A stretch of 56,896 bases of DNA from Myxococcota bacterium (GTDB taxonomy: Bacteria; Myxococcota_A; Polyangia; HGW-17), in NCBI GenBank assembly GCA_018821305.1, contig JAHJMN010000177.1, positions 1 through 56,896 on the forward strand, given 5' to 3'. The notes beneath the pieces were generated by a model. The model was not told where the DNA came from. It was given only the letters and a program-made list of their open reading frames with translations, and ran no database searches. This document shows positions 16,440 to 24,323 of the stretch, piece after piece. Positions within the stretch are counted from its first letter, which is position 1; the number at the start of each line of letters is the position of its first letter. The position numbers and the translations under genes were made by a program.

Positions 16440-17641
16440 TGTATCTCGGAGGTTTCATACACCGCGACAGACTTTTTAAAATCGCCATGAGATGGCTGGG
16501 GGATCACCTCGAACCCGATGATGCCTGGAATGTAACCGAAATCTTCGCTTATGAGGGCTTTGTATCCTCAAATCCCATAAAAACTTTTCTTGCGGGGTTT
16601 TTGCAGGAGCTTCACGGTGAGCCCATTGAACACCGGGCGGTTTCGTATAAACATCAGGTCAAAGAAGCTGTTGTCCGGCACATCCCTGATATTGACCATC
16701 GCACGGAATTTTTAATTAAAAACTTCAAGTCCCGACCGGAAGAATACTTCCCGAGAGCCCCATTTAACGGGCTCATGCTCTATACCGAATCAAACGATCT
16801 CGTCGGGATGTACCGTATTAAGCGTGCCCGCCGCGTAGCTGAAAAAGTTTCCCGCCGCATGGCAGATCTCATTCTGGACAGCATCCGGAATCACGCAAAA
16901 CGCCTCGCCGAAGCCCGTGCAAGTATGCTCGGTATCCCGTTCAACATGCTCCTCACTTCTGACGAAGAAATGGTCAACGAGTTCGAACAGGCCGAGCGCC
17001 GGTTAGCTGAACAGTTTACTTTAGGTGAAATTCCCTTCGGCCCCAATGATATTGCCCTGCACGATGCCATTGGCATCAAAATCATCGGCAAGCCCGATCT
17101 CCTTGAAAAAGCGGAAAAACTTCTCATGACTCACCCGGACATAGCCTGGGTAGAGCGAGAAATCCACTCGGGGTCTTACAATGCTGTCAACATTCAGGTT
17201 GATCTTAAACTTCCGCCACCGGAACAAATCATTGACCGGGTTTTAAACCGCATAGTACCTCCTTTCCCTACGACCAGAGGAATTTCCCTTGATAATCTCC
17301 TCGAAGGTTTCCCCCTCTATGTGGAAAGCGGAGCACGTACAATTCGTCTTGAAATTATTCTCACAACATATCCGGAACTCATTGAATCGGAAATCGGCCG
17401 CTCTGTTCATGAAGAACGCACACTGAAGCAGCGTAAACAGCGTGAATATACCGGGCGCATCGCGAAAAACGCGGAATTCATCATTGAATACCTTCTTTCC
17501 GTTGCTTTCAGCCCCAAAACCGACATCAATTTCATTCCCGTAAAATTGTCAGGACACTACCTGCCGGAAACCATATCTCACGCCATCCGCAGACTCTACG
17601 GCATGGAAGAAAACGCCCTCTTCTCAAACATAACTTTCTGA
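16439..17641 (+). CDS. Unknown protein, possible divergent RelA/SpoT-fold domain
   Basis: 400 residues, no signal or membrane segment. The N-terminal 130 residues are helical and unassigned. From about 180, spacing of motifs recalls the (p)ppGpp synthetase fold: ALHDAIGIKII (Asp209; DxxGxRxI in RSH proteins), SGSYNAVNIQV (Tyr247; NGYxSLH region) and TIRLEIILTTYPELIESEIG (Glu305; EIQIRT region), then a helical segment. The Asp, Tyr and Glu that matter in synthetases are kept, but the basic ATP-binding residues are not clear and there are no HD, TGS or ACT domains. The resemblance was seen by eye only. The start codon overlaps the lspA stop. It may instead be a conserved hypothetical with a nucleotidyltransferase-like fold. 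Confidence 0.72.
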   Translation: MYLGGFIHRDRLFKIAMRWLGDHLEPDDAWNVTEIFAYEGFVSSNPIKTFLAGFLQELHGEPIEHRAVSYKHQVKEAVVRHIPDIDHRTEFLIKNFKSRPEEYFPRAPFNGLMLYTESNDLVGMYRIKRARRVAEKVSRRMADLILDSIRNHAKRLAEARASMLGIPFNMLLTSDEEMVNEFEQAERRLAEQFTLGEIPFGPNDIALHDAIGIKIIGKPDLLEKAEKLLMTHPDIAWVEREIHSGSYNAVNIQVDLKLPPPEQIIDRVLNRIVPPFPTTRGISLDNLLEGFPLYVESGARTIRLEIILTTYPELIESEIGRSVHEERTLKQRKQREYTGRIAKNAEFIIEYLLSVAFSPKTDINFIPVKLSGHYLPETISHAIRRLYGMEENALFSNITF

Positions 17642-17643
17642 TT

Positions 17644-17869
17644 AAACCGCTTCATTATTAAAAGAATTGAATGGGAACTTTAATTAAAAATTACGTTTTT
17701 TTAATTATGCATTGATGTTAAATGGTTACGCCCTGATCCTGACCCTGATCCTGACCCTGATCCTGTCTTCCTGTTAAAAAATCAGGAAACAGGAAATCTG
17801 TAGCAGCAGCAGGACAATCAGGTTCTTTAACCTGAAGTTTTTCTTTGAATTAATTTACTATCGTATTAC
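17644..17869. repeat. GACCGCTT/CCTG element, copy C3a
   Basis: It begins AAACCGCTTCATTATTAAAAG three bases after the preceding gene and ends TTTACTATCGTATTAC. The core contains three tandem copies of a 12-mer CCCTGATCCTG(A/T) at 17731-17766, a CCTGTTAAAAAATCAGG turn, then CAGG motifs. It is followed directly by a second copy. Confidence 0.8.
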
Positions 17870-18036
17870 AATTATTATTTGATATTGAATGGTTACGTCC
17901 TGTTCCTGAACCTGTTTACCTGACTTCCTGATTCCCTGTTAAAAAAATCAGGTATTCAGGAAATCAGTAGCAGCAGCAGGAAAACAGGGGGCTCATTCCT
18001 GAAGCATTTCTTTAAAACGAGTCACAATCGTATTAC
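17870..18036. repeat. GACCGCTT/CCTG element, copy C3b, inserted in a gene
   Basis: A second unit of the same family: GATATTGAATGGTTACG, CCTG motifs, a CCCTGTTAAAAAAATCAGG turn, CAGG motifs, GGGGGCTCATTCCTGAAG, and the end ACGAGTCACAATCGTATTAC at 18036. The last 15 bases supply the final codons and stop of the truncated gene to its right. Confidence 0.85.
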
Positions 18037-18246
18037 ACAGTGATTTCCGAAGCAGTAGGCTATGTTCCAGAAAAAACCAGTTCCTGTGCCATATTTAAAA
18101 TCCCCGTATTCATTTTTCAGAAAACCACCATTTCCTGAGACTCCGAACTCAAGAAACGCACTGTCTTTAACCCTTTTTTCCTGTGCTTGTACAGAGCATG
18201 AAAAAACTGATACTAAAATAAAAAATAGAACCTTACTAAAAATCAT
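18022..18246 (-). pseudogene. Truncated copy of the neighbouring secreted protein
   Basis: 74 codons. After a signal peptide, residues 33-69 match the upstream paralogue (18248-18799) through GGFLKNEYGDFK and GNHC. Immediately after GNHC the homology stops and the frame reads VIRL and a stop, which are encoded by the end of repeat C3b (GTAATACGATTGTGA). The intact paralogue continues for about 100 more residues, so this copy has lost its 3' part, apparently through element insertion or recombination at the element. The start follows the paralogue's stop after one base. It is probably non-functional, though a short exported peptide could still be made. Confidence 0.8.
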
Positions 18247-18247
18247 C

Positions 18248-18799
18248 TTAAAAAACGATGCCTGTAAACAGCGTAAAGCTTCCTATGACAAATTCAGAAC
18301 ATACAATGAGACCAGCGGAAGCTCCCACGCGAAAAAACTCAAATTCTTTTGTTATGCCGCCCTTCACAGCTAATGCGAATTCCGTTTCAGAAGCTCCACT
18401 TTGAGACCTCTCTAGAAAATATAAATGCGGCATCACCTCAATAAAAAACGGTTTAATAAGATAGCGATAACCGAAGGGAGGCAAACTAACATGAATGACG
18501 GAGACATCCCCGGGCCTGTAATAGTTTCCTGTATCTCCTTTAAATGCACCTCCAACCTCCAGTACAAGACCAAAACAGTGATTTCCCCAGCATAAAAACC
18601 ATTTCAATGACCCACCACCGCCATCAGCGAACTTAAAATCACCGTATTCATTTTTTAAAAATCCACCTTCAACGGACAAACCAAACTCGATAAAACCGTT
18701 ATTTCTCATGATTTTATACGGATTATCGGCCTGAGCCTGAGCTTTTGTTGAAAAAATTACAGTAAATAAAACAAAGGAAGTAATAATTATTTTTTTCAT
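18248..18799 (-). CDS. Exported protein, probable small beta-barrel
   Basis: 183 residues with a signal peptide (1-23, KAQAQA) and an AGAGG Shine-Dalgarno. The mature chain consists of Gly-rich amphipathic strands (FIEFGLSVEGGFLKNEYGD, FALAVKGGITKEF, FRVGASAGLIV) and ends SFTLFTGIVF with a C-terminal Phe. This suggests an eight-stranded outer-membrane barrel. Two cysteines, in LCWGNHC (about 69-74), could form a disulfide. It is the intact member of a tandem duplication; the other copy downstream is truncated. No named family was recognised. Confidence 0.7.
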   Translation of the reverse strand: MKKIIITSFVLFTVIFSTKAQAQADNPYKIMRNNGFIEFGLSVEGGFLKNEYGDFKFADGGGGSLKWFLCWGNHCFGLVLEVGGAFKGDTGNYYRPGDVSVIHVSLPPFGYRYLIKPFFIEVMPHLYFLERSQSGASETEFALAVKGGITKEFEFFRVGASAGLIVCSEFVIGSFTLFTGIVF

Positions 18800-18856
18800 T
18801 TGGGCCTCTTTATTTATATATAATATTTTTTTATTTCTGCAAATAGTAGATTTATT

Positions 18857-19558
18857 CTATTCGGTTTTGCGGGGGACAAAGGATAATGTGGCTTTTCCAT
18901 CTTTGATTGCAATTTTAATTTCTACTTCGTTGCAATCATATGTTTTTTTAACAATGGGGATTTTCTGGGCAAGGGTCGCCTGGAAACGTTCAGGCGTGAT
19001 GCCCTCAAGACTTTCACCGGTTTTGAGGCGGGCCCGAACGAAGGCTTCGTAGGCAGCCCTCAACTGAGTATCAATTACTTTTGGTTGGGAACCCGTTGGA
19101 GAAGAACCATGAGCCGGTGTCGGATCTGAAGAAGGTGCTTTTTGACTCGCCTTTTCACGCATTGATGCAAGGGAAGCCATGGCGGCTTCAAGTTCGCCCT
19201 TAGTACGAATATTATCGAGCATTTCCGAGGATAATCCTTCCCGTTCCACCTGCCTTTTTAACTTGGAAATCTGCCGGTGATAAACACCATCTTCGATTTC
19301 CCGGAGAATACGGTTCCAGTACTGTTCATAAGTTTTGTACTTGGTGTCAGTTTTATTAAGTAGAAACTTCTGAGCTGTGTTGGTGGGAGGATTTTCCCGC
19401 ATATAACGGAGCTCATTTTTAACTTCCCTGCGCAAATTTACCGGTTCAAATTTCTCAATTCCCATGAAAAACTGTTCGTAAAGCACCCTGAGTTTATCAA
19501 TGGACTGATCAAGAAGAGTTATTCTTTGTTGAAAATTCCTGTTTTCTTCAAGACCCAT
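18857..19558 (-). CDS. Coiled-coil protein, MXAN_5187 C-terminal-like
   Basis: 233 residues. A helical N-terminal half (1-135) contains YEQFFMGIEKFEPVNLRREVKNELR and a YEQYWNRILREIEDGVYHRQI segment. A Ser/Pro-rich linker (about 137-160) leads to a C-terminal domain AYEAFVRARLKTGE...LTP-type...VEIKIAIKDGKATLSF. This layout matches conserved proteins of myxobacteria described as MXAN_5187 C-terminal domain proteins; the match is from memory of the pattern, not a search. The gene overlaps pgsA by 11 bases. Function is unknown, but the operon with pgsA hints at an envelope link. Confidence 0.78.
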   Translation of the reverse strand: MGLEENRNFQQRITLLDQSIDKLRVLYEQFFMGIEKFEPVNLRREVKNELRYMRENPPTNTAQKFLLNKTDTKYKTYEQYWNRILREIEDGVYHRQISKLKRQVEREGLSSEMLDNIRTKGELEAAMASLASMREKASQKAPSSDPTPAHGSSPTGSQPKVIDTQLRAAYEAFVRARLKTGESLEGITPERFQATLAQKIPIVKKTYDCNEVEIKIAIKDGKATLSFVPRKTE

Positions 19559-20360
19559 TATCGGTTTTTTCCTTCCAGTCCGCTACTTTTACTTCAACTT
19601 CGTGTTCTTCACAGACTGGCAATTGCGGATCCGAGGCCAGTTCGCGTGGTAAACCGGCATCAATAACCGCCTGCTCTAGCATTTTCTGCCTGTTACGGTT
19701 CTTTCGTTCAACTGTTTCGCGGAAAAGAGCAAAATACTCAAAAGCAGAAAACAGGGAAAGAACCAGACTCAAATATAGAATATAGAGTCCCATGCGGTGA
19801 AAATCCAGAACAATATCAGTTCCAATAAGATAATATGGATAATGTACCAGCAACCAGGTTATCCCGATAAATTGAAATGCCGTTTTGCTCTTACCTGAAT
19901 GAGAGGCCGAAATAACTACTCCCTCGCCCATGGCAATTGTTCGCAGACCCGTTATGGCAAACTCGCGGAAAAGCATGAGAATCAGAAGCCAACCGGGAAC
20001 CAACTGCATAATTGCAAGATAAACAACCACACTCAGAGTTGTAAGTTTATCTGCGAGAGGATCCAGAAACTGACCCAGCAGCGTTATTTTATTGTATTTT
20101 CTTGCAAGATAACCGTCAATGCCGTCTGTGATGCCTGCCAGAACAAAAAGAAAAGCTGCAATATAGCTCCCCATGATTGTTCCTTTGGAAGTAAAGTACA
20201 GAATTATCGGGATCAAGGCCATGCGGGACGTGGTGAGTATATTTGGAAGATTGGTAATTTCCTCGCCTATACTTTGTATCCGGAAATCCTTGAGTGTTTT
20301 ATATTTTATGAATCGGAGTCTTAAAATCCCCGGAGAATCAGGTTTTTTTGTAAATTTCAT
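19548..20360 (-). CDS. pgsA: CDP-diacylglycerol-glycerol-3-phosphate 3-phosphatidyltransferase
   Basis: 270 residues from the ATG two bases after the upstream stop; an earlier in-frame start lies inside the preceding gene. It makes phosphatidylglycerol phosphate, the committed step to phosphatidylglycerol and cardiolipin, in the inner membrane. The CDP-alcohol phosphatidyltransferase signature is complete: DGIDGYLARKYNK followed by GQFLDPLADKL. Several membrane segments follow. Compared with typical PgsA (about 180-200 residues) it has about 35 extra residues in front and about 50 charged residues at the end (RKNRNRQKMLEQ onward). Confidence 0.92.
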   Translation of the reverse strand: MKFTKKPDSPGILRLRFIKYKTLKDFRIQSIGEEITNLPNILTTSRMALIPIILYFTSKGTIMGSYIAAFLFVLAGITDGIDGYLARKYNKITLLGQFLDPLADKLTTLSVVVYLAIMQLVPGWLLILMLFREFAITGLRTIAMGEGVVISASHSGKSKTAFQFIGITWLLVHYPYYLIGTDIVLDFHRMGLYILYLSLVLSLFSAFEYFALFRETVERKNRNRQKMLEQAVIDAGLPRELASDPQLPVCEEHEVEVKVADWKEKTDNGS

Positions 20361-20362
20361 GT

Positions 20363-21598
20363 TTATCTGGTCAGCAGTATGTGCCCCTTCCCAGCGGCAT
20401 GTATTGTGCTCGAAGTCTGGTACTGGGCGACAACGTATCCGTCCCATCCGACGAGCCGGTCGATGGGGGCTAAAATGAGCTCTTCATCAGGCATTTCCAC
20501 GCTGTAAAGCGGGCCCTTCAATTGAATGAAAACTTTGCCTCTACCACGGAAACTGATCATTGCAAGTTTCCGGTCGTCTCCACGCAACCAACCGTTTTCC
20601 CACTTCAGATTACCCTGAAAACTAACTATGAGTTCTTCCCGGATATAAAGCGGAGTATTATCAATGTCAAAACCAAAGAATTTATGTTCCGGCTGTGGCT
20701 GCAGAAGTACACTGCCTCGACCTTTACATTCCAAAAGCCGACCTAAAACAGTGTCAGCAAGGGGTTTTTCCGTAACATTCCCTCTAAAACGCTGAGTTGC
20801 CACGGAAACGTTGAAATCCATAAACCAGCACAGAAGGTTGTTTTCACGTAAAAACCAGGTGACTTCGAGGGGAAGTTTGAGAAAAAGTGGTGAAAAAGCA
20901 AAAGACCCATAACTGTTCATATTTATTTCAAAAACATCAGGATGAGCAGGTTTTTCCGGTAATTCCGGAGGTAAATCTACGGGTTTTTGCAACTCATCCG
21001 GGGCCGGTATCCGGGGCCAGTCAAATCCACTTTCAATATGCTTTACAAGAACATCTCCTTCGGTGGAATTTTTAAAAAATTCACCGCCGGTAACTATTTC
21101 CCCCGTATTAACCTGAATTTTCTCACCGTCACTTACGGAATTCTCTCGAACATAAGTAACGACTTTTTTATAAAGCTCAAGCAGATCGCCTTCAAGTACA
21201 TCTTCAGGAATATCTGTATCCTGCATAAATCCTATCTCTGTTCCAACCAGAGAGCGGAAAATGGCCCATTCCTCATTTTCAGGATCTAGACCACAGGCCT
21301 GAGCTACCTCTTCAAACCCGATGGAAAGTTCACCCATATGAAGATACTCACAGCCAAGACGAAAGTGCAGAGCAGGTTCGTCGGGAAATTCCCGCAAAAG
21401 CTGGTTGTATATGGCACTGGCTCCCGTATGGTCCTTCTGAGAATTCAGAATATTGGCCAGCAGGGTCAGGGCTCTGGGCTCTCCCGGTTTGCGCGCAAGG
21501 GCCTTATCGATTTTGGAACGGGCTTTGTTGAGATCTCCTTGAAAAAGAAAATCCGTTGCCTCAAGCAATAATTTATCAAACGTGACATCCATAGACAT
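20363..21598 (-). CDS. TPR protein with C-terminal AIM24 domain
   Basis: 411 residues. The N-terminus has about three TPR units (MSMDVTFDKLL through GLDPENEEW, 1-110) with the typical A-x3-P/DPENE spacing. A linker with several Pro-rich segments (about 185-220) leads to an AIM24-type beta domain: GRGSVLLQPQ, LYIREELIVSFQGNLKWENG and GRGKVFIQLKGPLYSVEM. AIM24-domain proteins are named from yeast mitochondria, and the bacterial role is not known. It sits in an operon with pgsA and the coiled-coil gene. The start lacks a strong Shine-Dalgarno; the second ATG two codons later is equally possible. Confidence 0.82.
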   Translation of the reverse strand: MSMDVTFDKLLLEATDFLFQGDLNKARSKIDKALARKPGEPRALTLLANILNSQKDHTGASAIYNQLLREFPDEPALHFRLGCEYLHMGELSIGFEEVAQACGLDPENEEWAIFRSLVGTEIGFMQDTDIPEDVLEGDLLELYKKVVTYVRENSVSDGEKIQVNTGEIVTGGEFFKNSTEGDVLVKHIESGFDWPRIPAPDELQKPVDLPPELPEKPAHPDVFEINMNSYGSFAFSPLFLKLPLEVTWFLRENNLLCWFMDFNVSVATQRFRGNVTEKPLADTVLGRLLECKGRGSVLLQPQPEHKFFGFDIDNTPLYIREELIVSFQGNLKWENGWLRGDDRKLAMISFRGRGKVFIQLKGPLYSVEMPDEELILAPIDRLVGWDGYVVAQYQTSSTIHAAGKGHILLTR

Positions 21599-21674
21599 GA
21601 GTGTTATTGTACACGAAATGGAGTTCTGATTAACATTTTTTTTTGCTATATTATTTTATGGAGTTTTTTTTCTC

Positions 21675-22097
21675 ATGATACTGATAACATTTATGTTTTT
21701 TATCACTTCCAATCCTGCAGTGGACTATCTCGGTGAAATGGTAGGAAGAAATTTTCTCGATCAGACCGTAAATAAAGATCACACAAGGGCATCACTACTG
21801 TGTGCAGAGACCGTTAATTTTGACGGAACAATTGTAAAAGGAACTGACAAAATTGCAGCCCATCTTAAAACCATTTTCAGTTCCCATCCTGCTGATATTC
21901 ATTTTAAAAAAATATTAACCATGCCTGCTAAACTTGCAGTTGAAAAATTTGGTCCTTTCCCTGTCAGACTTGGTAAAATAAATATAGACAAGGCACTTGT
22001 GGTATTTGGCCGTCGAAAATCCGGGGGCATCGCTGTTATTCTTGAGGAGGATAAGACTATTGCTGGGCAATATAGAGTAGTTGCCTTAACTGATTGA
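21675..22097 (+). CDS. Hypothetical protein, possible NTF2/SnoaL-like fold
   Basis: 140 residues. A short hydrophobic N-terminus (MILITFMFFITS) could be a weak signal peptide. The middle (TVNFDGTIVKGTDKIAAHLKTIFSSHP) resembles the opening of SnoaL/NTF2-like domains, in which small dimeric cone-shaped proteins bind or isomerise ligands. The end forms beta strands (ALVVFGRRKSGGIAVILEED). GGAG lies 11-12 bases upstream of the ATG. Fold assignment is tentative. It stands between the TPR-AIM24 gene and the Crp-family regulator; the Crp leader repeats begin just after its stop. Confidence 0.6.
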   Translation: MILITFMFFITSNPAVDYLGEMVGRNFLDQTVNKDHTRASLLCAETVNFDGTIVKGTDKIAAHLKTIFSSHPADIHFKKILTMPAKLAVEKFGPFPVRLGKINIDKALVVFGRRKSGGIAVILEEDKTIAGQYRVVALTD

Positions 22098-22122
22098 CTT
22101 TGTAACCGTTGATTTTTACACT
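22094..22122 (+). promoter_or_regulatory. Candidate sigma-70 promoter for the Crp-family gene
   Basis: TTGACT (22094-22099), a 17-base spacer, then TACACT (22117-22122). It overlaps the stop codon of the preceding gene. Transcription would begin near 22130 and run through both palindromic elements A3 and B2, giving a leader of about 340 bases before the crp-type start at 22470. Confidence 0.45.
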
Positions 22123-22142
22123 ATCTTAAGTATTACATTAAA

Positions 22143-22288
22143 TAGTTACTGTCCTGAAATACCGGAAATCAAATTTTTCGCCGATTTTTTGCTCAGGACA
22201 GTAACCGCAAGGTGTTGAAAATATTACTAGTGGCCTGTTAGGATTTTTAATAAAATCCTTCGCGAAGCGAATTACAGGACACGAACTA
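22143..22288 (+). repeat. GTCCTG element, copy A3
   Basis: TAGTTACTGTCCTGA at the left pairs with TCAGGACAGTAA (22193-22204). The linker CCGCAAGGTG is followed by a second hairpin (22230-22282) containing CTTCGCGAAG, and the end is GGACACGAACTA. It is joined to copy B2 through ACACGAACTAAATAGTTCGTGT, a 22-base palindrome made of the two element ends. Confidence 0.85.
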
Positions 22289-22290
22289 AA

Positions 22291-22446
22291 TAGTTCGTGT
22301 CTTGAAATTCAATTTTTATCAAAATTGAGCGTGTTTACGAAAACATGATATTCAAAACACTATTACAATTTCAAGGTCTTCATTCTTAATGTCCTGTGTA
22401 TAAATTTGGTGTAAACTTGAAAATTTGGTATTACAGGACATTAACT
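22291..22446 (+). repeat. GTCCTG element, copy B2 (5' leader of crp-type gene)
   Basis: Reverse-orientation copy of B1: TAGTTCGTGTCTTGAAATTC, a TCAATTTTT/AAAATTGA hairpin, AAGGTCTTCATTCTTAATGTCCTG, and the end TATTACAGGACATTAACT. It ends 23 bases upstream of the Crp-family start. The only recognisable signal in that gap is the GAGG Shine-Dalgarno. Confidence 0.85.
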
Positions 22447-22469
22447 GAATATTTCATTCTGAGGTTTTT

Positions 22470-23147
22470 ATGAAAAAAAATTCCACTACTTCCTTCTTTG
22501 AAAAGATTTTCAACAACCGTGAGACAGCTGAGAAACTCGCCTCAAAAGCCACAATTCGGCGTTATCTAACCGAAGATGTCATCTACATACCGGGAGATCC
22601 TGCTGATGAGATTTATTTTATCATTAAAGGTATAATCTCTCTTCTCAGAGTAACTCCAAATGGACGGGGAATTTTTCTTGATTTTGTTGAAGAAAACCGA
22701 TTTTTTGGGGATGAGATATTACTTGATCGAACAACGGGGCGAATGGAACTTGCTGAAGTTAAAAAAGAAGTTCAACTTGCAGCTATTTCTGCTTCGGATT
22801 TCAGGGAAATGGCCTTCAATGATACGGTTGTTGCCAGATACCTTATAGAATATACGGCGAATCAAACAAGAAATCTCACGGACAGACTTGAAATACTTCT
22901 CCACCGTGAAGTACGGGTTCGTCTTGCAGCCCTGCTTTTAGATCTTGCAAAAACTCATGGCGTACGCACAAAAAATGGTATTTTGCTCAATTTGAACATT
23001 CCTCATCATGAACTTGCCCGATTTATTGGAGCCACCAGAGAGACAGTAAGTGCGACGATTTCGTCATTCAAAGCCTCGGGAGCCATCACATCCGATGGGC
23101 GACGCCTTGTAATTTCCGATTATGATGCCCTCGAATGCCTGGTTTAA
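22470..23147 (+). CDS. Crp/Fnr family transcription regulator
   Basis: 225 residues. A cyclic-nucleotide-binding-type beta-roll (about 25-120; YIPGDPADEIYFIIKGIISLL, FFGDEILL) is followed by the dimer helix and a Crp-type winged helix (about 165-215) with recognition region HHELARFIGATRETVSATISSFKASGAI. No Fnr-type N-terminal cysteine cluster is present, so it is not an iron-sulfur oxygen sensor. Typical cAMP contacts are not clearly conserved and the ligand is unknown. It is the first gene before the Gld-like ABC operon, 225 bases away, and is a candidate regulator of it. Its own leader contains two palindromic elements. Confidence 0.9.
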   Translation: MKKNSTTSFFEKIFNNRETAEKLASKATIRRYLTEDVIYIPGDPADEIYFIIKGIISLLRVTPNGRGIFLDFVEENRFFGDEILLDRTTGRMELAEVKKEVQLAAISASDFREMAFNDTVVARYLIEYTANQTRNLTDRLEILLHREVRVRLAALLLDLAKTHGVRTKNGILLNLNIPHHELARFIGATRETVSATISSFKASGAITSDGRRLVISDYDALECLV

Positions 23148-23248
23148 ATTCTAAATCAGTTACATTTTTAAATATACTATTCAAGTCTTGAAAATCGCAG
23201 GGTTGCTTTTTTGTATAAAATAGTTACAAATGCAGTTTTCTGAAATAA

Positions 23249-23269
23249 TACCGCATATCGAGCGGTTTA
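23249..23269. repeat. Small palindrome TACCGC...GCGGTTTA
   Basis: TACCGC and GCGGTTTA face each other across seven bases in the gap between the crp-type gene and the ABC operon. The arms match the ends of the GACCGCTT elements and could be a collapsed remnant. They could equally be an operator. Confidence 0.3.
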
Positions 23270-23372
23270 TGGTTTTTGCCACTCAAGTGGACAACAATAT
23301 CCCGGTTTAAGTATTTGATAATAAATCAAATAAATTCTTTCTGCTGGATATTGAAAAAAAGGTAGGTTGAAA

Positions 23373-24323
23373 GTGATAAAAGTTGAAAATGTTTCCAAGT
23401 TTTATGGTTCTTTCAAAGCACTCGACAATGTGAGTTTCCGCATAGGAAAAGGTGAAGTTGTGGGTTTTCTTGGACCAAATGGGGCAGGAAAGACCACAAC
23501 TTTGAAAATCCTGACGTGTAATTCATATCCCCATTCAGGAAATGTTATGGTGGCGGGAAATGACGTTTTATACGATGAAATTGGTGTACAGAATTCCATC
23601 GGCTATCTTCCTGAATCCGCCCCAGTTTACAAAGACATGCTGGTGTGGGAATACTTGCGTTTCATGGGAAGTGCCAGAGGGTTACACGGTAAGGAACTCA
23701 ATACTGCCATTTTACGTGTTGCATCAGAAACAGGAATTTCCGATCGACTCAAAACACCTGTAGCTCACCTTTCCAAGGGCTACCGTCAGAGAGTCGGTCT
23801 TGCTCAAGCTTTGATTCATTCACCACGGGTTTTGATTCTGGACGAACCATATACCGGTCTTGATCCCATTCAGATAATTGAAATCCGCAATCTCATTAAA
23901 GAGTATGGAAAGACTCATACAGTTCTCCTTTCTTCTCATATTTTGCAGGAAGTAGAAGCCTCCTGCAGCAGAGTTTTAATTATTAACCGGGGAAAAATCG
24001 TTGCGGACAGCCCAACAGATGAACTGCTGAACAAAAATACAGTTCATGCTTGTATTTCAGGCCCGGATCCTGAAATCAGAAAGACTTTTCAATCAATGAC
24101 AGGCGTTATTTACCTCGGTGACAGTAACGTATCATCAACAAAGGGAACTTATTTCAATATTCGCCTCAAATCGGAGAAACTATCCAGAGAAGAGCTTTCA
24201 GAAACAGTGTTTAATAAAGTTACTGAAGCGGGCTGGAAACTTATTTCTCTGGGAGAGGGTAGTGTAACGTTTGAAGATCTCTTCATTTCCTTGACTAAAA
24301 AAGAAACTGAGGAAGAAAAATGA
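23373..24323 (+). CDS. ABC-2 type transporter ATPase (GldA-like)
   Basis: 316 residues from GTG, chosen because AGGTAGG lies six bases upstream; a TTG two codons earlier abuts the Shine-Dalgarno. ATP-binding subunit with Walker A GPNGAGKTT (34-42), signature LSKGYRQ (133-139), Walker B VLILDEP (153-159) and the H-loop in LLSSHILQ. The start IKVENVSKFYGSFKALDNVSF is typical. It powers the permease encoded next; the set resembles the gliding-associated GldA-GldF-GldG group found also in non-gliding bacteria. It overlaps the permease gene by four bases. Confidence 0.92.
   Translation: MIKVENVSKFYGSFKALDNVSFRIGKGEVVGFLGPNGAGKTTTLKILTCNSYPHSGNVMVAGNDVLYDEIGVQNSIGYLPESAPVYKDMLVWEYLRFMGSARGLHGKELNTAILRVASETGISDRLKTPVAHLSKGYRQRVGLAQALIHSPRVLILDEPYTGLDPIQIIEIRNLIKEYGKTHTVLLSSHILQEVEASCSRVLIINRGKIVADSPTDELLNKNTVHACISGPDPEIRKTFQSMTGVIYLGDSNVSSTKGTYFNIRLKSEKLSREELSETVFNKVTEAGWKLISLGEGSVTFEDLFISLTKKETEEEK

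Noticed and set aside
17731-18000. CRISPR-like array of short repeats
   Set aside because: The CCTG/CAGG motifs are 4-12 bases, contiguous and self-complementary, with no unique spacers of constant length and no cas genes nearby.
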